Below, piece by piece: positions 14,897-23,358 of a DNA stretch of 36,694 nucleotides. This DNA is from Terriglobia bacterium (GTDB lineage: Bacteria; Acidobacteriota; Terriglobia; Terriglobales; Acidobacteriaceae), in NCBI GenBank assembly GCA_020073645.1, contig JAIQET010000041.1, positions 1 to 36,694 of the forward strand. The letters run 5' to 3'. Numbering within the stretch: the first letter of the stretch is position 1; each line of letters opens with the position of its first letter. The position numbers and the translations under genes are program-made. The notes beneath the pieces were generated by a model. The model did not search any database, was not told the DNA's origin, and was given only the letters and a program-made list of their open reading frames with translations.

Positions 14897-17800
14897 CTAC
14901 GACTTCAGGGCCTTAATGCGCTCCGCGACGTCGCGATAGTCGATGTTGCTGCCGTATACCTCCATGAAATGGTTAAGCGCCGCAGGCTTGTTCTCCGCCG
15001 TCTCGTACGCTGAACCCAATTCGTAGTGCAGGGCCATGCGGGTGTCGTCATCCATGTCGGGAAGCTTGAGCGCCCGTTCGTACCAGCGGATTGCCGCCTC
15101 CGGGACGCTCTTGTCGAGGAAGCATTGCGCCAGCCAGGTGTAGGTTTGCATGGTTTGCGCAAAGGGATGGCCGCGGTCCACCGCTTGGCAGACCTTCTGC
15201 AATTCGCCGATGGCCTCATCCAGCAGCCCCATCTCGCGGAAGGCGACCCCAAGGTTGTAATGAGTCTCCGGGTCTTCCTCGGCGGTAGCGACGTCTTCTT
15301 CGAGTTCGTGCTTCAACTCGCCGAACATGTCGGCCAGGTCGACGCCCGCGCCGGAGTCGAATGTCGGCTTGGCAGCCGCGGCGGCCGGAGCCAACGGCCG
15401 AATCTTTGTGGGCTTGTAACTGAAGGTCGGGGAAGCAGCCGGTGGTTCCAATGCTGGCGCAGGCGCTGCCGCCGCACCCCGGCTCGAGGGAACAGCCGTG
15501 CGGCCGGAGATGGCGATTTCAGATTCCGCGGACACCGGCTCCGGAGCGGGTTCGGGGCGCGCTTGCGGCGCCGGATGTGGTACCGGCGCTCCCGGCAGGA
15601 AGCTGTCGCCCAGCGAGGCGTCCAGGTCGGCCACAAACTCACCGAGTGCTCCGGCGTGCTCGGGCTCCGCGGTGGCTTCGGCATATTCGACGGTTTGCGG
15701 TTCAGGCACCCGATGGGATTGCGGCGCGGGGTGCGGCACCGGAGCTTGCGGCAGAAAACTGTCGCCCAGCGAGGATTCCAGGTCGTTAACGAATTCGTCC
15801 AGCACGCCGGGCTGGGGCGCAGGCGCAGGAGGAGTGTCCGCCTCCTCGGGAACCGATTCCACTTCTTCGATGGAAACCTCTTCCGCGGCCTCGGGCTCCG
15901 CCGGGGCGTGTACGGTAGCGGCCTCGATCTCGGCTCGGATGGCCGCGAGCTGTGCGTCATCCTGGGTCAGCTTCTCCAGCTTGGCCATGGCGTCGCGAGC
16001 CTGTTCGACCATGGAGTGCGCCAGGTAAAAGCGAATTTCTTCGATGGTCTCAGCAACCGCTGCTTCGGAACGTTTCTGCTTTTGAACCGGCGTCGCGTGA
16101 GCGGCCGCAGCCTCCTGCACCGGGGCCGACGCGGGTTCATCCGAAAGCGCGCCTTCCCACTCTTCTGAGATATCAATCTCACTCTCGGCCGCCGGGGGCT
16201 CAGACTGCACTTCGAACTCGGCGGCTGGGACGTCGTGTGTTGCCGGTGAGGATGCAGCCGTTGCAGCGTGAAAGAACAGACCTGACGGCTGCGCCGGCGC
16301 CTTTACGGAAACCGCAGGACCCGCGAACGGCTCAGCGGCGGCAGGCGCCATGTCCGGCAGAGCAGGGGGGTGCTCGATGGCCTCGGCTGGAGCCGTAGAA
16401 GCACGTTCCTCGTACTTACTGCCCAGTTCTCCGTAGCGCGTGGCCTCGTCGGGATGTCCCGCATCGTGGTAGATGGCTTCCAGGGTGCGGCAGCAAACCG
16501 CAGCTTCCGCGAACCGGCTGGCGCGGGTATGCAAAGCCGCCAGGCGCTGGTTCAGACGCTGATCCTGCGGCGCCAGGGGCAGCGCAGAGAGCAGGGGACC
16601 AAGCGCCTTGGCAGGCATGTTGTAGGAGATGAAAAGCTCGGCATCGGTCAGAGCGGCGCGCACCGACAGCGCCACATCATCCGCATAACGCTGGTCGATA
16701 CTGGGGGCGGTGGCCTCCAGTTCATCCACCAGCATGGCGCCCTCTTCCGCTGTGATCAGCTGCGAGGAGGCTGTGGTTCCTCCCATGCGGGAAATCACCT
16801 GCTGGTAATTGCGCGCATGCAACTGGTTCTGCGGCTCCAACTGGGTGAGCTTGAGGTAATAGTCGCGTGCTTTCTCCAGCTGACCCGCCTGGACGTAACC
16901 ATGCGCCAGCAATTCGTAAACCTCGGTGATGTGGGAGTTGTCTCCCGCTTTTTGGAGCAGCTCGAGCACGGCTTCCAGGGAAGCTGTGTTCTCACGCACA
17001 TGCCCAATGATGGTGTGCAGCGTTTCCAGGACCTTGGCGGAGTCGGTGGCCAACAGGCGATCGGCATAGTCCTGGTAGACCTTGAGCGTGTCCTCGAAAT
17101 GACTCGCCGCCATGAGGGCGTCCGCGTAGCCGGTGAGGGCGCTGCTGTCGTTGTGAACTGTAAACAATTTCGCGGCCAGGGTTCCGGCTTCCGTAAAGCG
17201 CCGGGTCTGCAGGTACGCCTGCAGCAAGGTACGCAGGCCGTCAGGATGGGAATCGAGATCGGCCACCTTCTCCAGGTGCTCGATGGCGCCGGAAAAATCG
17301 CCTGCGTCGATAGCATTGCGCCCGCGCAGCAAGAGGGCATAGCTGTTGCCGGGATCGAGCTTGAGCATGCGCTGCAAGATCTCTTCCGAAGCATCCAGCG
17401 AACCGCGTGCCCTCAGGCTCTCAGCGGCTGCCGAGAAGATCTGCCACGCCTCCGTCTTCTTTCCCAGGCGGATGTAAACCTCGGCCAGGCGCATGCGCAT
17501 GGCAACATTTTCCGGGTCCATTTCCAGGGTCTTCTGGAAGATCCGCACCGCCTGTTCCAGTTCGCCGGTGCGCAGGAATTCCTCAGCCACCTGGAGATAT
17601 TGCGCGCGCGCGTCGTTGAACAGACCCTGCTGGGTGTAGAGCTCAGCCAGGCGGAGCACGCCTTCCAGCGTGGGTTTGAGCTTGGTGAGCTTCTTGTACA
17701 TGGCGATGGCTTTGACCGTGAAGCCCTGGGAAGCATAGGCATCGCCAACGCTCTTGAAGCAGTCAATGGCCTTCTCACTCTCCCCGAGGCGCGCGTAGAG

Positions 17801-17953
17801 GTCGCCCACGGTATTGCTGACGGTGAGATCCTTGGGGTCAGCTTTGAGGATCTTTTCGTACTCAGCGATGGCGTTCTGTAGCTTGCCCTGCTGGACGAAT
17901 TTCTCCGCAGCACTGAGAACCTTCTGCTTGTTGAAGCCAAAACCAAACGCCAT
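14897..17953 (-). CDS. Large tetratricopeptide repeat protein
   Basis: A 1018-residue protein with no signal peptide. Residues 1-400 are a run of TPR units (for example GKLQNAIAEYEKILKADPKD, then GELEQAVRIFQKTLEMDPEN), 400-520 further helical repeats, 520-850 a Pro/Ala/Glu-rich low-complexity region, and 880-1018 a closing TPR block (THYNLGVAFREMGLLDEAI). The low-complexity part contains a tandem-duplicated segment (about 15559-15648 and 15718-15815) built on SLGDSFLP and PVPHPAPQ. Such proteins act as scaffolds, often near pilus or gliding systems in Acidobacteria and Myxobacteria, but nothing adjacent identifies a partner. Confidence 0.88.
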   Translation of the reverse strand: MAFGFGFNKQKVLSAAEKFVQQGKLQNAIAEYEKILKADPKDLTVSNTVGDLYARLGESEKAIDCFKSVGDAYASQGFTVKAIAMYKKLTKLKPTLEGVLRLAELYTQQGLFNDARAQYLQVAEEFLRTGELEQAVRIFQKTLEMDPENVAMRMRLAEVYIRLGKKTEAWQIFSAAAESLRARGSLDASEEILQRMLKLDPGNSYALLLRGRNAIDAGDFSGAIEHLEKVADLDSHPDGLRTLLQAYLQTRRFTEAGTLAAKLFTVHNDSSALTGYADALMAASHFEDTLKVYQDYADRLLATDSAKVLETLHTIIGHVRENTASLEAVLELLQKAGDNSHITEVYELLAHGYVQAGQLEKARDYYLKLTQLEPQNQLHARNYQQVISRMGGTTASSQLITAEEGAMLVDELEATAPSIDQRYADDVALSVRAALTDAELFISYNMPAKALGPLLSALPLAPQDQRLNQRLAALHTRASRFAEAAVCCRTLEAIYHDAGHPDEATRYGELGSKYEERASTAPAEAIEHPPALPDMAPAAAEPFAGPAVSVKAPAQPSGLFFHAATAASSPATHDVPAAEFEVQSEPPAAESEIDISEEWEGALSDEPASAPVQEAAAAHATPVQKQKRSEAAVAETIEEIRFYLAHSMVEQARDAMAKLEKLTQDDAQLAAIRAEIEAATVHAPAEPEAAEEVSIEEVESVPEEADTPPAPAPQPGVLDEFVNDLESSLGDSFLPQAPVPHPAPQSHRVPEPQTVEYAEATAEPEHAGALGEFVADLDASLGDSFLPGAPVPHPAPQARPEPAPEPVSAESEIAISGRTAVPSSRGAAAAPAPALEPPAASPTFSYKPTKIRPLAPAAAAAKPTFDSGAGVDLADMFGELKHELEEDVATAEEDPETHYNLGVAFREMGLLDEAIGELQKVCQAVDRGHPFAQTMQTYTWLAQCFLDKSVPEAAIRWYERALKLPDMDDDTRMALHYELGSAYETAENKPAALNHFMEVYGSNIDYRDVAERIKALKS

Positions 17954-18086
17954 ATCAGTGCGGACTCCGGCTCCGCTGCCGCCGGAGAACCTTTTCCTTC
18001 CTGGGAATGTTCACTGACGGTCAACCATCCTTCGGCAATTCGGCCGATTACAGGATGGCCTTACGGACAATGGTCATTGTAAGACG

Positions 18087-18145
18087 GGTTACCCAGAATC
18101 GTATGGTTACTAAGGGTTACCAAAAGGGAGTGTACCGATGGTTAC
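18087..18145. promoter_or_regulatory. Cluster of four GGTTAC repeats upstream of the TPR gene
   Basis: GGTTAC occurs at 18087, 18105, 18115 and 18140, three of them followed by C or CC, all in the same orientation within 60 bases. The cluster lies 135-190 bases upstream of the TPR start in a 290-base gap that is otherwise empty. It may be an operator array; no regulator can be assigned. Confidence 0.35.
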
Positions 18146-18244
18146 CAGCGGAACCTGCCCGCCAAGTGGCAGCAGGAGAAGGGCCCGGAGCCGTGCCGAG
18201 CCGGATCGGTACTGCGCGCCGATTCGCCCCGAAACGCAGACTCC

Positions 18245-19114
18245 TCACCGTGACGTCTGGGGCGCTTCGCCGCCTCTGCCTTCCTGGGGTTGCTCGCGCA
18301 GCAATTCTTCCATGTCGCCGATCTTGTCCCAGACCAAATTCAGCTTGTGCGCCAGGCCTTGAATTTCCGACTCGGCACGGCGGTTGACATCGTAGTCGAG
18401 TTCACCGCGCAGCCGATCCTTTTTGTCCTGGCGGTTCTGGCTCATCATGATGACCGGGGCCTGGATGGCAGCGAGCATCGAGAGGAAGAGGTTCAGCAGG
18501 ATGAAGGGGTAGGGATCCCACGCCGATCCCCTCAGGTGTGTGTTGATGGTCGTGTAGATCGTCAGGATGACGGCAAACGCAATGATGAAGGTCCAGGACC
18601 CGCCAAAGCTGGCGACGCCGTCAGCAATGCGCTCGCCGACGGTTGCTTCTTCCTCGATCACCTGGTTGGGGTTGCGGGCGGCGCGAACCCGCACCAATTG
18701 CTGCGAGGCATGGAATTGCCTTCCCAGAACCGTCAGCATATCCATGCCGGCATGCGGTTTGCGTTGCAGCAGAACAGCGATGTCGTCTCGACTGACCTCC
18801 AGACAGACCGATTCTTCCAGGGCAATGGCATCGGTTTGATGGGCCGTCTGCTCCAGCATCGAGGCGAAGCCGAAAAACTCGCCAGGCGACGGCTCATCCA
18901 CGACGACTTCCTGGTGATCCTCATCCAGGGTGGTGACCCGCACGCTGCCGGAGACCATGACGTAGGCCTGCCCACCCGCGTCGCCGATCTTCCAGATGCG
19001 TTGCCGGGGTATGAATTTCTTGAGTTCGACTTGTGCGGCCAAAACCGCTGTCTCGTCGTCGTCCAGCAGAGCAAAAAGCGGAACTTGCCTTAACACTTCC
19101 GGGTTGCAGGCCAT
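18245..19114 (-). CDS. Cyclic nucleotide-binding domain fused to DUF1003
   Basis: A 289-residue protein. Residues 1-140 form a cNMP-binding (CAP_ED) beta barrel: LKKFIPRQRIWKIGDAGGQAYVMVSGSVRV and the SPGEFFGFASML phosphate-binding cassette, which lacks the conserved Arg-Thr/Ser pair of true cAMP binders, so ligand binding is uncertain. Residues about 160-260 are DUF1003: GSWTFIIAFAVILTIYTTINT, then DPYPFILLNLFLSMLAAIQAPVIMMSQNRQ and KDRLRGELDYDVN, giving two membrane helices with a signature MSQNRQ turn. The C-terminus is charged helix. Probably an inner-membrane sensor; the output is unknown. Confidence 0.9.
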   Translation of the reverse strand: MACNPEVLRQVPLFALLDDDETAVLAAQVELKKFIPRQRIWKIGDAGGQAYVMVSGSVRVTTLDEDHQEVVVDEPSPGEFFGFASMLEQTAHQTDAIALEESVCLEVSRDDIAVLLQRKPHAGMDMLTVLGRQFHASQQLVRVRAARNPNQVIEEEATVGERIADGVASFGGSWTFIIAFAVILTIYTTINTHLRGSAWDPYPFILLNLFLSMLAAIQAPVIMMSQNRQDKKDRLRGELDYDVNRRAESEIQGLAHKLNLVWDKIGDMEELLREQPQEGRGGEAPQTSR

Positions 19115-19521
19115 CGGTCACCTCGTCCAAAGAAGTGGATCGCGCCCGATCCATGCCGAGAATGTCACAACTGGGCGAAAGATAACAACCGGGCAGAGAT
19201 GCGGGGTTGCCGCCGGATACAACTGCGGCCATTCACGGGACCGCATGGCAGGCCGGGAAAAACGCACGACTCGCGTACCAGGGCTCGCTTTAGCGATGCA
19301 GAAAGCATCACTTTGTCAACCCGCCTGCAGGCGCTGCCGTCGACCACAGGCCTATCCAAATAGTGTCATTGTGATGGACGAATCATTTCTTGTAACATGT
19401 CAGCCGCTTACGGCGGTGGTTGGCCTCCGTTCAGGCAGATCTTCTGGTTCCGTTTCCTCCGCGAATGGGCTGGATTTCCTCAGCCGTTTGGACCTAATAA
19501 TCGTTCTCCAGGGAAGGTGCG
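19115..19521. other. Divergent intergenic region
   Basis: No gene recognised. TTGTGA (19369) followed by TAACAT (19393) is a possible plus-strand promoter for the small gene at 19522. GGATTTCCTCAGCC near 19470 also occurs near 1690 in the inverted-repeat element, and may be part of a dispersed repeat. Confidence 0.4.
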
Positions 19522-19893
19522 ATGGGAAGGTGGTTAACCTGGGTCTCGGACCAGCGGCTCCAGGGATGGGCCTGTTCACAGTGTGAGTGGACGTTCCCGA
19601 TTCCATCTCTGCTGACCGATCCGGAGGCGAAGAGCGCGTATGACCGGCTGGCCTCGGTCAAGTTCCGGGAGCATGACTGCGCTGCGCACGGCAGACGCGG
19701 GACTGCGCCCACGGAAGAGGGTTTCGCAGAGCGGGCGCGAAAACTCGTAGTTCGGGGTTTTAAGCCCAAAGATGCGGCCGAGATTACCATCCAGGAAATC
19801 CTGCTGGAACACCGCAACGAGCCCGGAGCGGCGGAACGGGCTCGTCGCGATGCCGAAGATTTCCTGCGGCGCGTGAAAGACGGACTGATCTAA
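19522..19893 (+). CDS. Small Cys/His protein, unknown function
   Basis: A 123-residue soluble protein. The N-terminal half has Cys18 and Cys21 (WACSQCEWTFP) and His51, Cys53 and His56 (REHDCAAH), an arrangement that could bind one zinc ion. The C-terminal half is a charged helical region (AERARKLVVRGFKPKDAAE and RRDAEDFLRRVKDG). GGAAGG five bases before the ATG supports the start. The stop lies 13 bases from the convergent subtilase stop. I know no function for it. Confidence 0.7.
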   Translation: MGRWLTWVSDQRLQGWACSQCEWTFPIPSLLTDPEAKSAYDRLASVKFREHDCAAHGRRGTAPTEEGFAERARKLVVRGFKPKDAAEITIQEILLEHRNEPGAAERARRDAEDFLRRVKDGLI

Positions 19894-19906
19894 GAGCACT
19901 GCGAAA

Positions 19907-21358
19907 TCAGGGAGCCTGCACTGCCGCCGGCAAATTGATGATGCCCCAGCCGAACACGTTGTTGGGAGTCTTGCCCCCCGTACCTCCACAGTTTTGCGAA
20001 CTCTTCAGGTGATGCGCGGTGCTGGTCAGCTTTGCCTCCGTGCCATCGATATCGCCAATCAGAGTGGGCTTGGCTTGCCAGAGCAGGGCAACTCCGCCGG
20101 CAACGTGCGGCGCTGCCATGGAAGTGCCCGACCAGCCAGACTGGTACACATTTCCCGGCACCGCTCCGCGGATGTTCTCTCCCGGTGCGGAGAGATCGGG
20201 CTTAAGACGATTACTGCCGTCCGCCGTTACCGGGCCGCGGCTGCTGAAAGAGGAAATCTGATTCGAGCTATTGGTGGCGCCGACACTCACCGCGCTGTCA
20301 TACGTGGCCGGCGGAGTATCGACGGTGGAGCATCCCGAACCATTGTTCCCGGCGGCCATGGCCGGAAAGATGCCGGCGGCGCGCACTGCGTCCACAATGG
20401 CCAGCAGGGTGTTGACCGAGCAGCCTTCGCTGGTAGGACACACCCAGGAATTGTTGATGGAGTCCGGCGCCAGGCTCGGGTCGCCCTGGCTGGGGTCACC
20501 TCCAACCGGGTAGGGAGCCATCATGAACTCAAAGCACTCGGTGTAGAGAGACGGAGCCCCGTTACCGCCCGCGTCCATGTTGCGGCACGCAATCCATTGC
20601 GCTCCCGGCGCGACGCCCACTTGATTGCCTGCTCCGTCATCACCGACCATCTCACTGGTGGTGAAGGTGCCGTGGTCGTTGGGGTCAATGGGTGTGGTCG
20701 AATGCTGGCTGGTGGCGTCGTGCCAGTTGTAATCGTGGTCTACAGTCGTGCCATTCCAGCCGCGGTAGTGAGACTTCAGGGCAGGGTGGTCCCACTGGAC
20801 GCCAGTGTCGGCGCTGGCGACCACTCGCCCTTCGCCGTGAAAGCCCCTGTTCCAGAGCTTGGGCGCGCCCACGCGGGTCACGTTCCATTCCACCTTGGTG
20901 GTCTGGTCAGTTTTCACATCCACGCCGGTAGGAACCGGCAGAGCGGTCCGCACGTGCGGGTTGGCATCGATACGACTTACGTCATTGCGGGCGGCGATCT
21001 CCTGCATAAGCGCGTGGTCGCCGGTAACCTTAATCATGTTCACGATGTAGAACGTTTGGTACGGCACTCCGCGCTGATCAAGGAACGCACGGATCGGAGC
21101 CTGGGTGCGGGCGGCGACTTCGCGCAGCTTATTCACCACAAAGCGCCCCTTCTCCAGTTTGCTGGGCAGGGCCGCGGCGGGGCGCAGGTCAGCCTGTTCG
21201 GCAAGCACGACCAGAGCCTCGGTGCTGCCACCGTTGGCAGTATCGGCGAGCACGCGCGCAGAAATCTTATCGCTCGGGGTGGCAGCCTGGAGCCACGCGG
21301 ACCCGAGCATCAAGAGCATGGTTATGGCAAGGGCATGGATAAACCGGCGTGTATGCAT
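19907..21358 (-). CDS. Secreted S8 family serine peptidase (subtilase)
   Basis: A 483-residue secreted protease. Residues 1-25 are a signal peptide (HALAITMLLMLGSAWLQAA). About 27-140 form an inhibitor-I9-like propeptide region. The catalytic triad is Asp184 (ASADTGVQWDHP), His229 (NDHGTFTTSE) and Ser413 (WSGTSMAAPHVAGG), with oxyanion Asn in SINNSW near 303. HGTF replaces the usual HGTH, but the catalytic His is kept. The domain layout resembles bacillopeptidase F-type enzymes, without a long C-terminal extension. Ribosome binding site GGAGAG is seven bases upstream of the ATG. Expected role: extracellular peptide degradation. Confidence 0.93.
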   Translation of the reverse strand: MHTRRFIHALAITMLLMLGSAWLQAATPSDKISARVLADTANGGSTEALVVLAEQADLRPAAALPSKLEKGRFVVNKLREVAARTQAPIRAFLDQRGVPYQTFYIVNMIKVTGDHALMQEIAARNDVSRIDANPHVRTALPVPTGVDVKTDQTTKVEWNVTRVGAPKLWNRGFHGEGRVVASADTGVQWDHPALKSHYRGWNGTTVDHDYNWHDATSQHSTTPIDPNDHGTFTTSEMVGDDGAGNQVGVAPGAQWIACRNMDAGGNGAPSLYTECFEFMMAPYPVGGDPSQGDPSLAPDSINNSWVCPTSEGCSVNTLLAIVDAVRAAGIFPAMAAGNNGSGCSTVDTPPATYDSAVSVGATNSSNQISSFSSRGPVTADGSNRLKPDLSAPGENIRGAVPGNVYQSGWSGTSMAAPHVAGGVALLWQAKPTLIGDIDGTEAKLTSTAHHLKSSQNCGGTGGKTPNNVFGWGIINLPAAVQAP

Positions 21359-21488
21359 TCCGTCTCTCTCCTATCGATTGTTGTGGAACAGGGCGAAGCG
21401 CTGGTGCAACAGAAAACACTGCGCTGGACTGTAGCCATGCTCCTTCGGTCTTGTCAATGCTGCTAGAAGACAAATTGCTCTGAGAAGA

Positions 21489-21514
21489 AGGGCACCACCG
21501 AACTGGGGTGCCCT
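21489..21514 (-). terminator. Terminator of the citrate synthase gene
   Basis: A perfect 8-bp stem AGGGCACC/GGTGCCCT with a 10-base loop; in the minus-strand sense it is followed by TTCTTCTC. It lies about 60 bases after the gltA stop. The T-run is broken. Confidence 0.5.
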
Positions 21515-21574
21515 GTCGAGCGAAACTGCGGGGCCTGCGGCCGAACCCGGCCGTATGTCTAGTTGCTGGACTTG

Positions 21575-22882
21575 CTATCGTGCCGCTGCTACCGGACTAC
21601 GCTTTCCCAGCGGCACAAACTGGCGGACTTCGGGCCCGGTCCACACCTGACGCGGGCGCGCGATTTTCTGCTCCTGATCGTTCAGCATCTCCTGCCACTG
21701 CGCCAGCCAGCCCACGGTGCGCGGAATGGCGAACAGCGCGGTGAACATCTCTGGCCGGAAGCCCATGGCCTGGTAGATGATGCCGGAATAGAAGTCCACG
21801 TTGGGATAGAGTTTGCGCTTGATGAAGTAGTCGTCCTCGAGCGCAATTCTCTCCAGTTCAAGGGCGATGTCGAGCTTGGGGTTGCGGCCGGTGACTTCGA
21901 ACACCCGCTCCGCTGTCCACTTGATGACTTTGGCGCGGGGGTCGTAGTTCTTATAGACGCGGTGCCCGAATCCCATCAGCTTGCCGTGTCCCTCCTTGAT
22001 TTTCTTGATGTATGCCAGCACGTTTTCCTTGGAGCCGATCTCGTCCAGCATTTTGAGGACTTCTTCGTTCGCTCCCCCATGCAGCGGTCCGGAAAGAGCC
22101 GCGGCAGCGGCGGCGGTGGTCAGGTAGGGATCGGCATGGGAACTGCCGACGCAGCGCATGGCGTTGGCGCTGCAGTTCTGCTCGTGGTCGGCGTGGAGGA
22201 TGAAGAGGATGTCGAGCGCCCGCGCCAGCACCGGGTTGGCCACATACTTGGGCTCTACCATCTTCCACAGCATGTTCATGAAGTTTTCGGCATAGCTCAA
22301 ATCATTATCGGGATAAACGTAGGGGAAGCCGACGCTGTGCCGGTATGCCAGGGCGGCGATCGACGGTATCTTGGCGATCAACCGCTTGCTCTGAAGCAGG
22401 CGGTTGGCGGGATCATGAATGTCCTTAGCCTCAGGATAGACGGTGGACAACGCCGCTACCGTGCTCACCAGCATGGCCATGGGATGGGCGTTGTAGCGGA
22501 AGCCCTCCATGAACTTCTTGGTGGTCTCGTGCAACATGGTGTGGTGGGTGATCTCGCCCACCCACTCCTTGAGTTCGTGCTGGGTGGGCAGGTCGCCGAA
22601 CAGCAGCAGGTAGGCCACCTCCAGAAAAGTGCAGTGCTCGGCCAGGACTTCAATGGGATAGCCGCGGTAGCGGAGAATGCCGCGATCGCCGTCAATGAAA
22701 GTAATGCTGCTGCGGCAGGAAGCTGTATTCATGAAGGCCGGATCGTAGGTCATGAGTCCAAAATCGTCAGGACCGGTCTTGATCTGCCGCAGATCCATGG
22801 CCCGGACGGTGCCATGCTCGATGGGCAGGGTGTAGGTCTGCTGGGTGCGATTGTCGGTAACGGTCAGGGTATCTTGCGCCAT
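21575..22882 (-). CDS. gltA: Citrate synthase
   Basis: A 435-residue enzyme of the type found in Gram-negative and many other bacteria; it condenses acetyl-CoA and oxaloacetate at the entry of the TCA cycle. Landmarks: an N-terminal beta region (DTLTVTDNRTQQTYTLPIEHGTVRA), LHADHEQNCSANAMRCVGSS, GPLHGGANEEVLKML, then the active-site GFGHRVYKNYDPRA, and the closing RPRQVWTGPE. The catalytic His residues and the FGHRVY motif are intact. ATG at 22882 has AAAGGAG at about 10 bases; the open frame extends to 22936 without need. No other TCA gene is adjacent. Confidence 0.96.
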   Translation of the reverse strand: MAQDTLTVTDNRTQQTYTLPIEHGTVRAMDLRQIKTGPDDFGLMTYDPAFMNTASCRSSITFIDGDRGILRYRGYPIEVLAEHCTFLEVAYLLLFGDLPTQHELKEWVGEITHHTMLHETTKKFMEGFRYNAHPMAMLVSTVAALSTVYPEAKDIHDPANRLLQSKRLIAKIPSIAALAYRHSVGFPYVYPDNDLSYAENFMNMLWKMVEPKYVANPVLARALDILFILHADHEQNCSANAMRCVGSSHADPYLTTAAAAAALSGPLHGGANEEVLKMLDEIGSKENVLAYIKKIKEGHGKLMGFGHRVYKNYDPRAKVIKWTAERVFEVTGRNPKLDIALELERIALEDDYFIKRKLYPNVDFYSGIIYQAMGFRPEMFTALFAIPRTVGWLAQWQEMLNDQEQKIARPRQVWTGPEVRQFVPLGKRSPVAAAR

Positions 22883-23358
22883 ATTATGGATGCTCCTTTG
22901 CCGCCAATGGCAAGGCCGAAGCTGTGACCAGCCCACCTCGAGGTCTAACCCAAATGCTACTACGGGCGAGGACCAGCCAGGATGAAAACGGGGGAAAACC
23001 TCTCCCGCAGCGATTGTGGGCGGGACCGCAACGGTTGGCAGTGAGGCCGGTCACGCACACGTGTGAGCCAGCACGGCGGCAGGGCTGGTTTTTCAGGTTC
23101 GAGTCAGGCGCGGGCCACAGCCACCAGCAGGAAGAATAACGCCACCAGCAGCACAGGCTTGGGCAGCCTGCGCATAATCTTCCACACCATGATGCTCATC
23201 GACCTGATCCTCCGCGCGGGGGACCCGCGAATGAATCTGTCGTCCAGTCCCCGGCGCAATGGCAAAAATTCGGAGCTTGGCACACCAGGGATTTCCGTTT
23301 AGGTTAGTTGACTGGGCGATTTTACGGCAGAACCTCGGAGGGAAGGCAAGTACTTTTT
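22883..23358. other. Divergent intergenic region
   Basis: Between gltA (minus) and the selenoprotein gene (plus). It contains a short minus-strand membrane-peptide frame at 23104-23199, described separately. Otherwise I see no RNA gene, repeat or convincing promoter. Confidence 0.5.
23104..23199 (-). CDS. Possible 31-residue membrane peptide
   Basis: A short frame on the minus strand: MSIMVWKIMRRLPKP, then a hydrophobic run (VLLVALFFLLVAVA) ending in RA. A GGAGG ribosome binding site lies nine bases before the ATG. Charge distribution (positive N-terminal half, hydrophobic C-terminal half) fits a small single-TM protein or an isolated signal-like peptide. Its existence rests only on the ribosome binding site and the pattern; conservation was not tested. 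Confidence 0.4.
   Translation of the reverse strand: MSIMVWKIMRRLPKPVLLVALFFLLVAVARA

Noticed and set aside
15026..17881. Open frames of 380 and 503 codons on the plus strand across the TPR gene
   Set aside because: Antisense frames caused by the composition of the TPR gene; the minus-strand reading shows regular TPR motifs.
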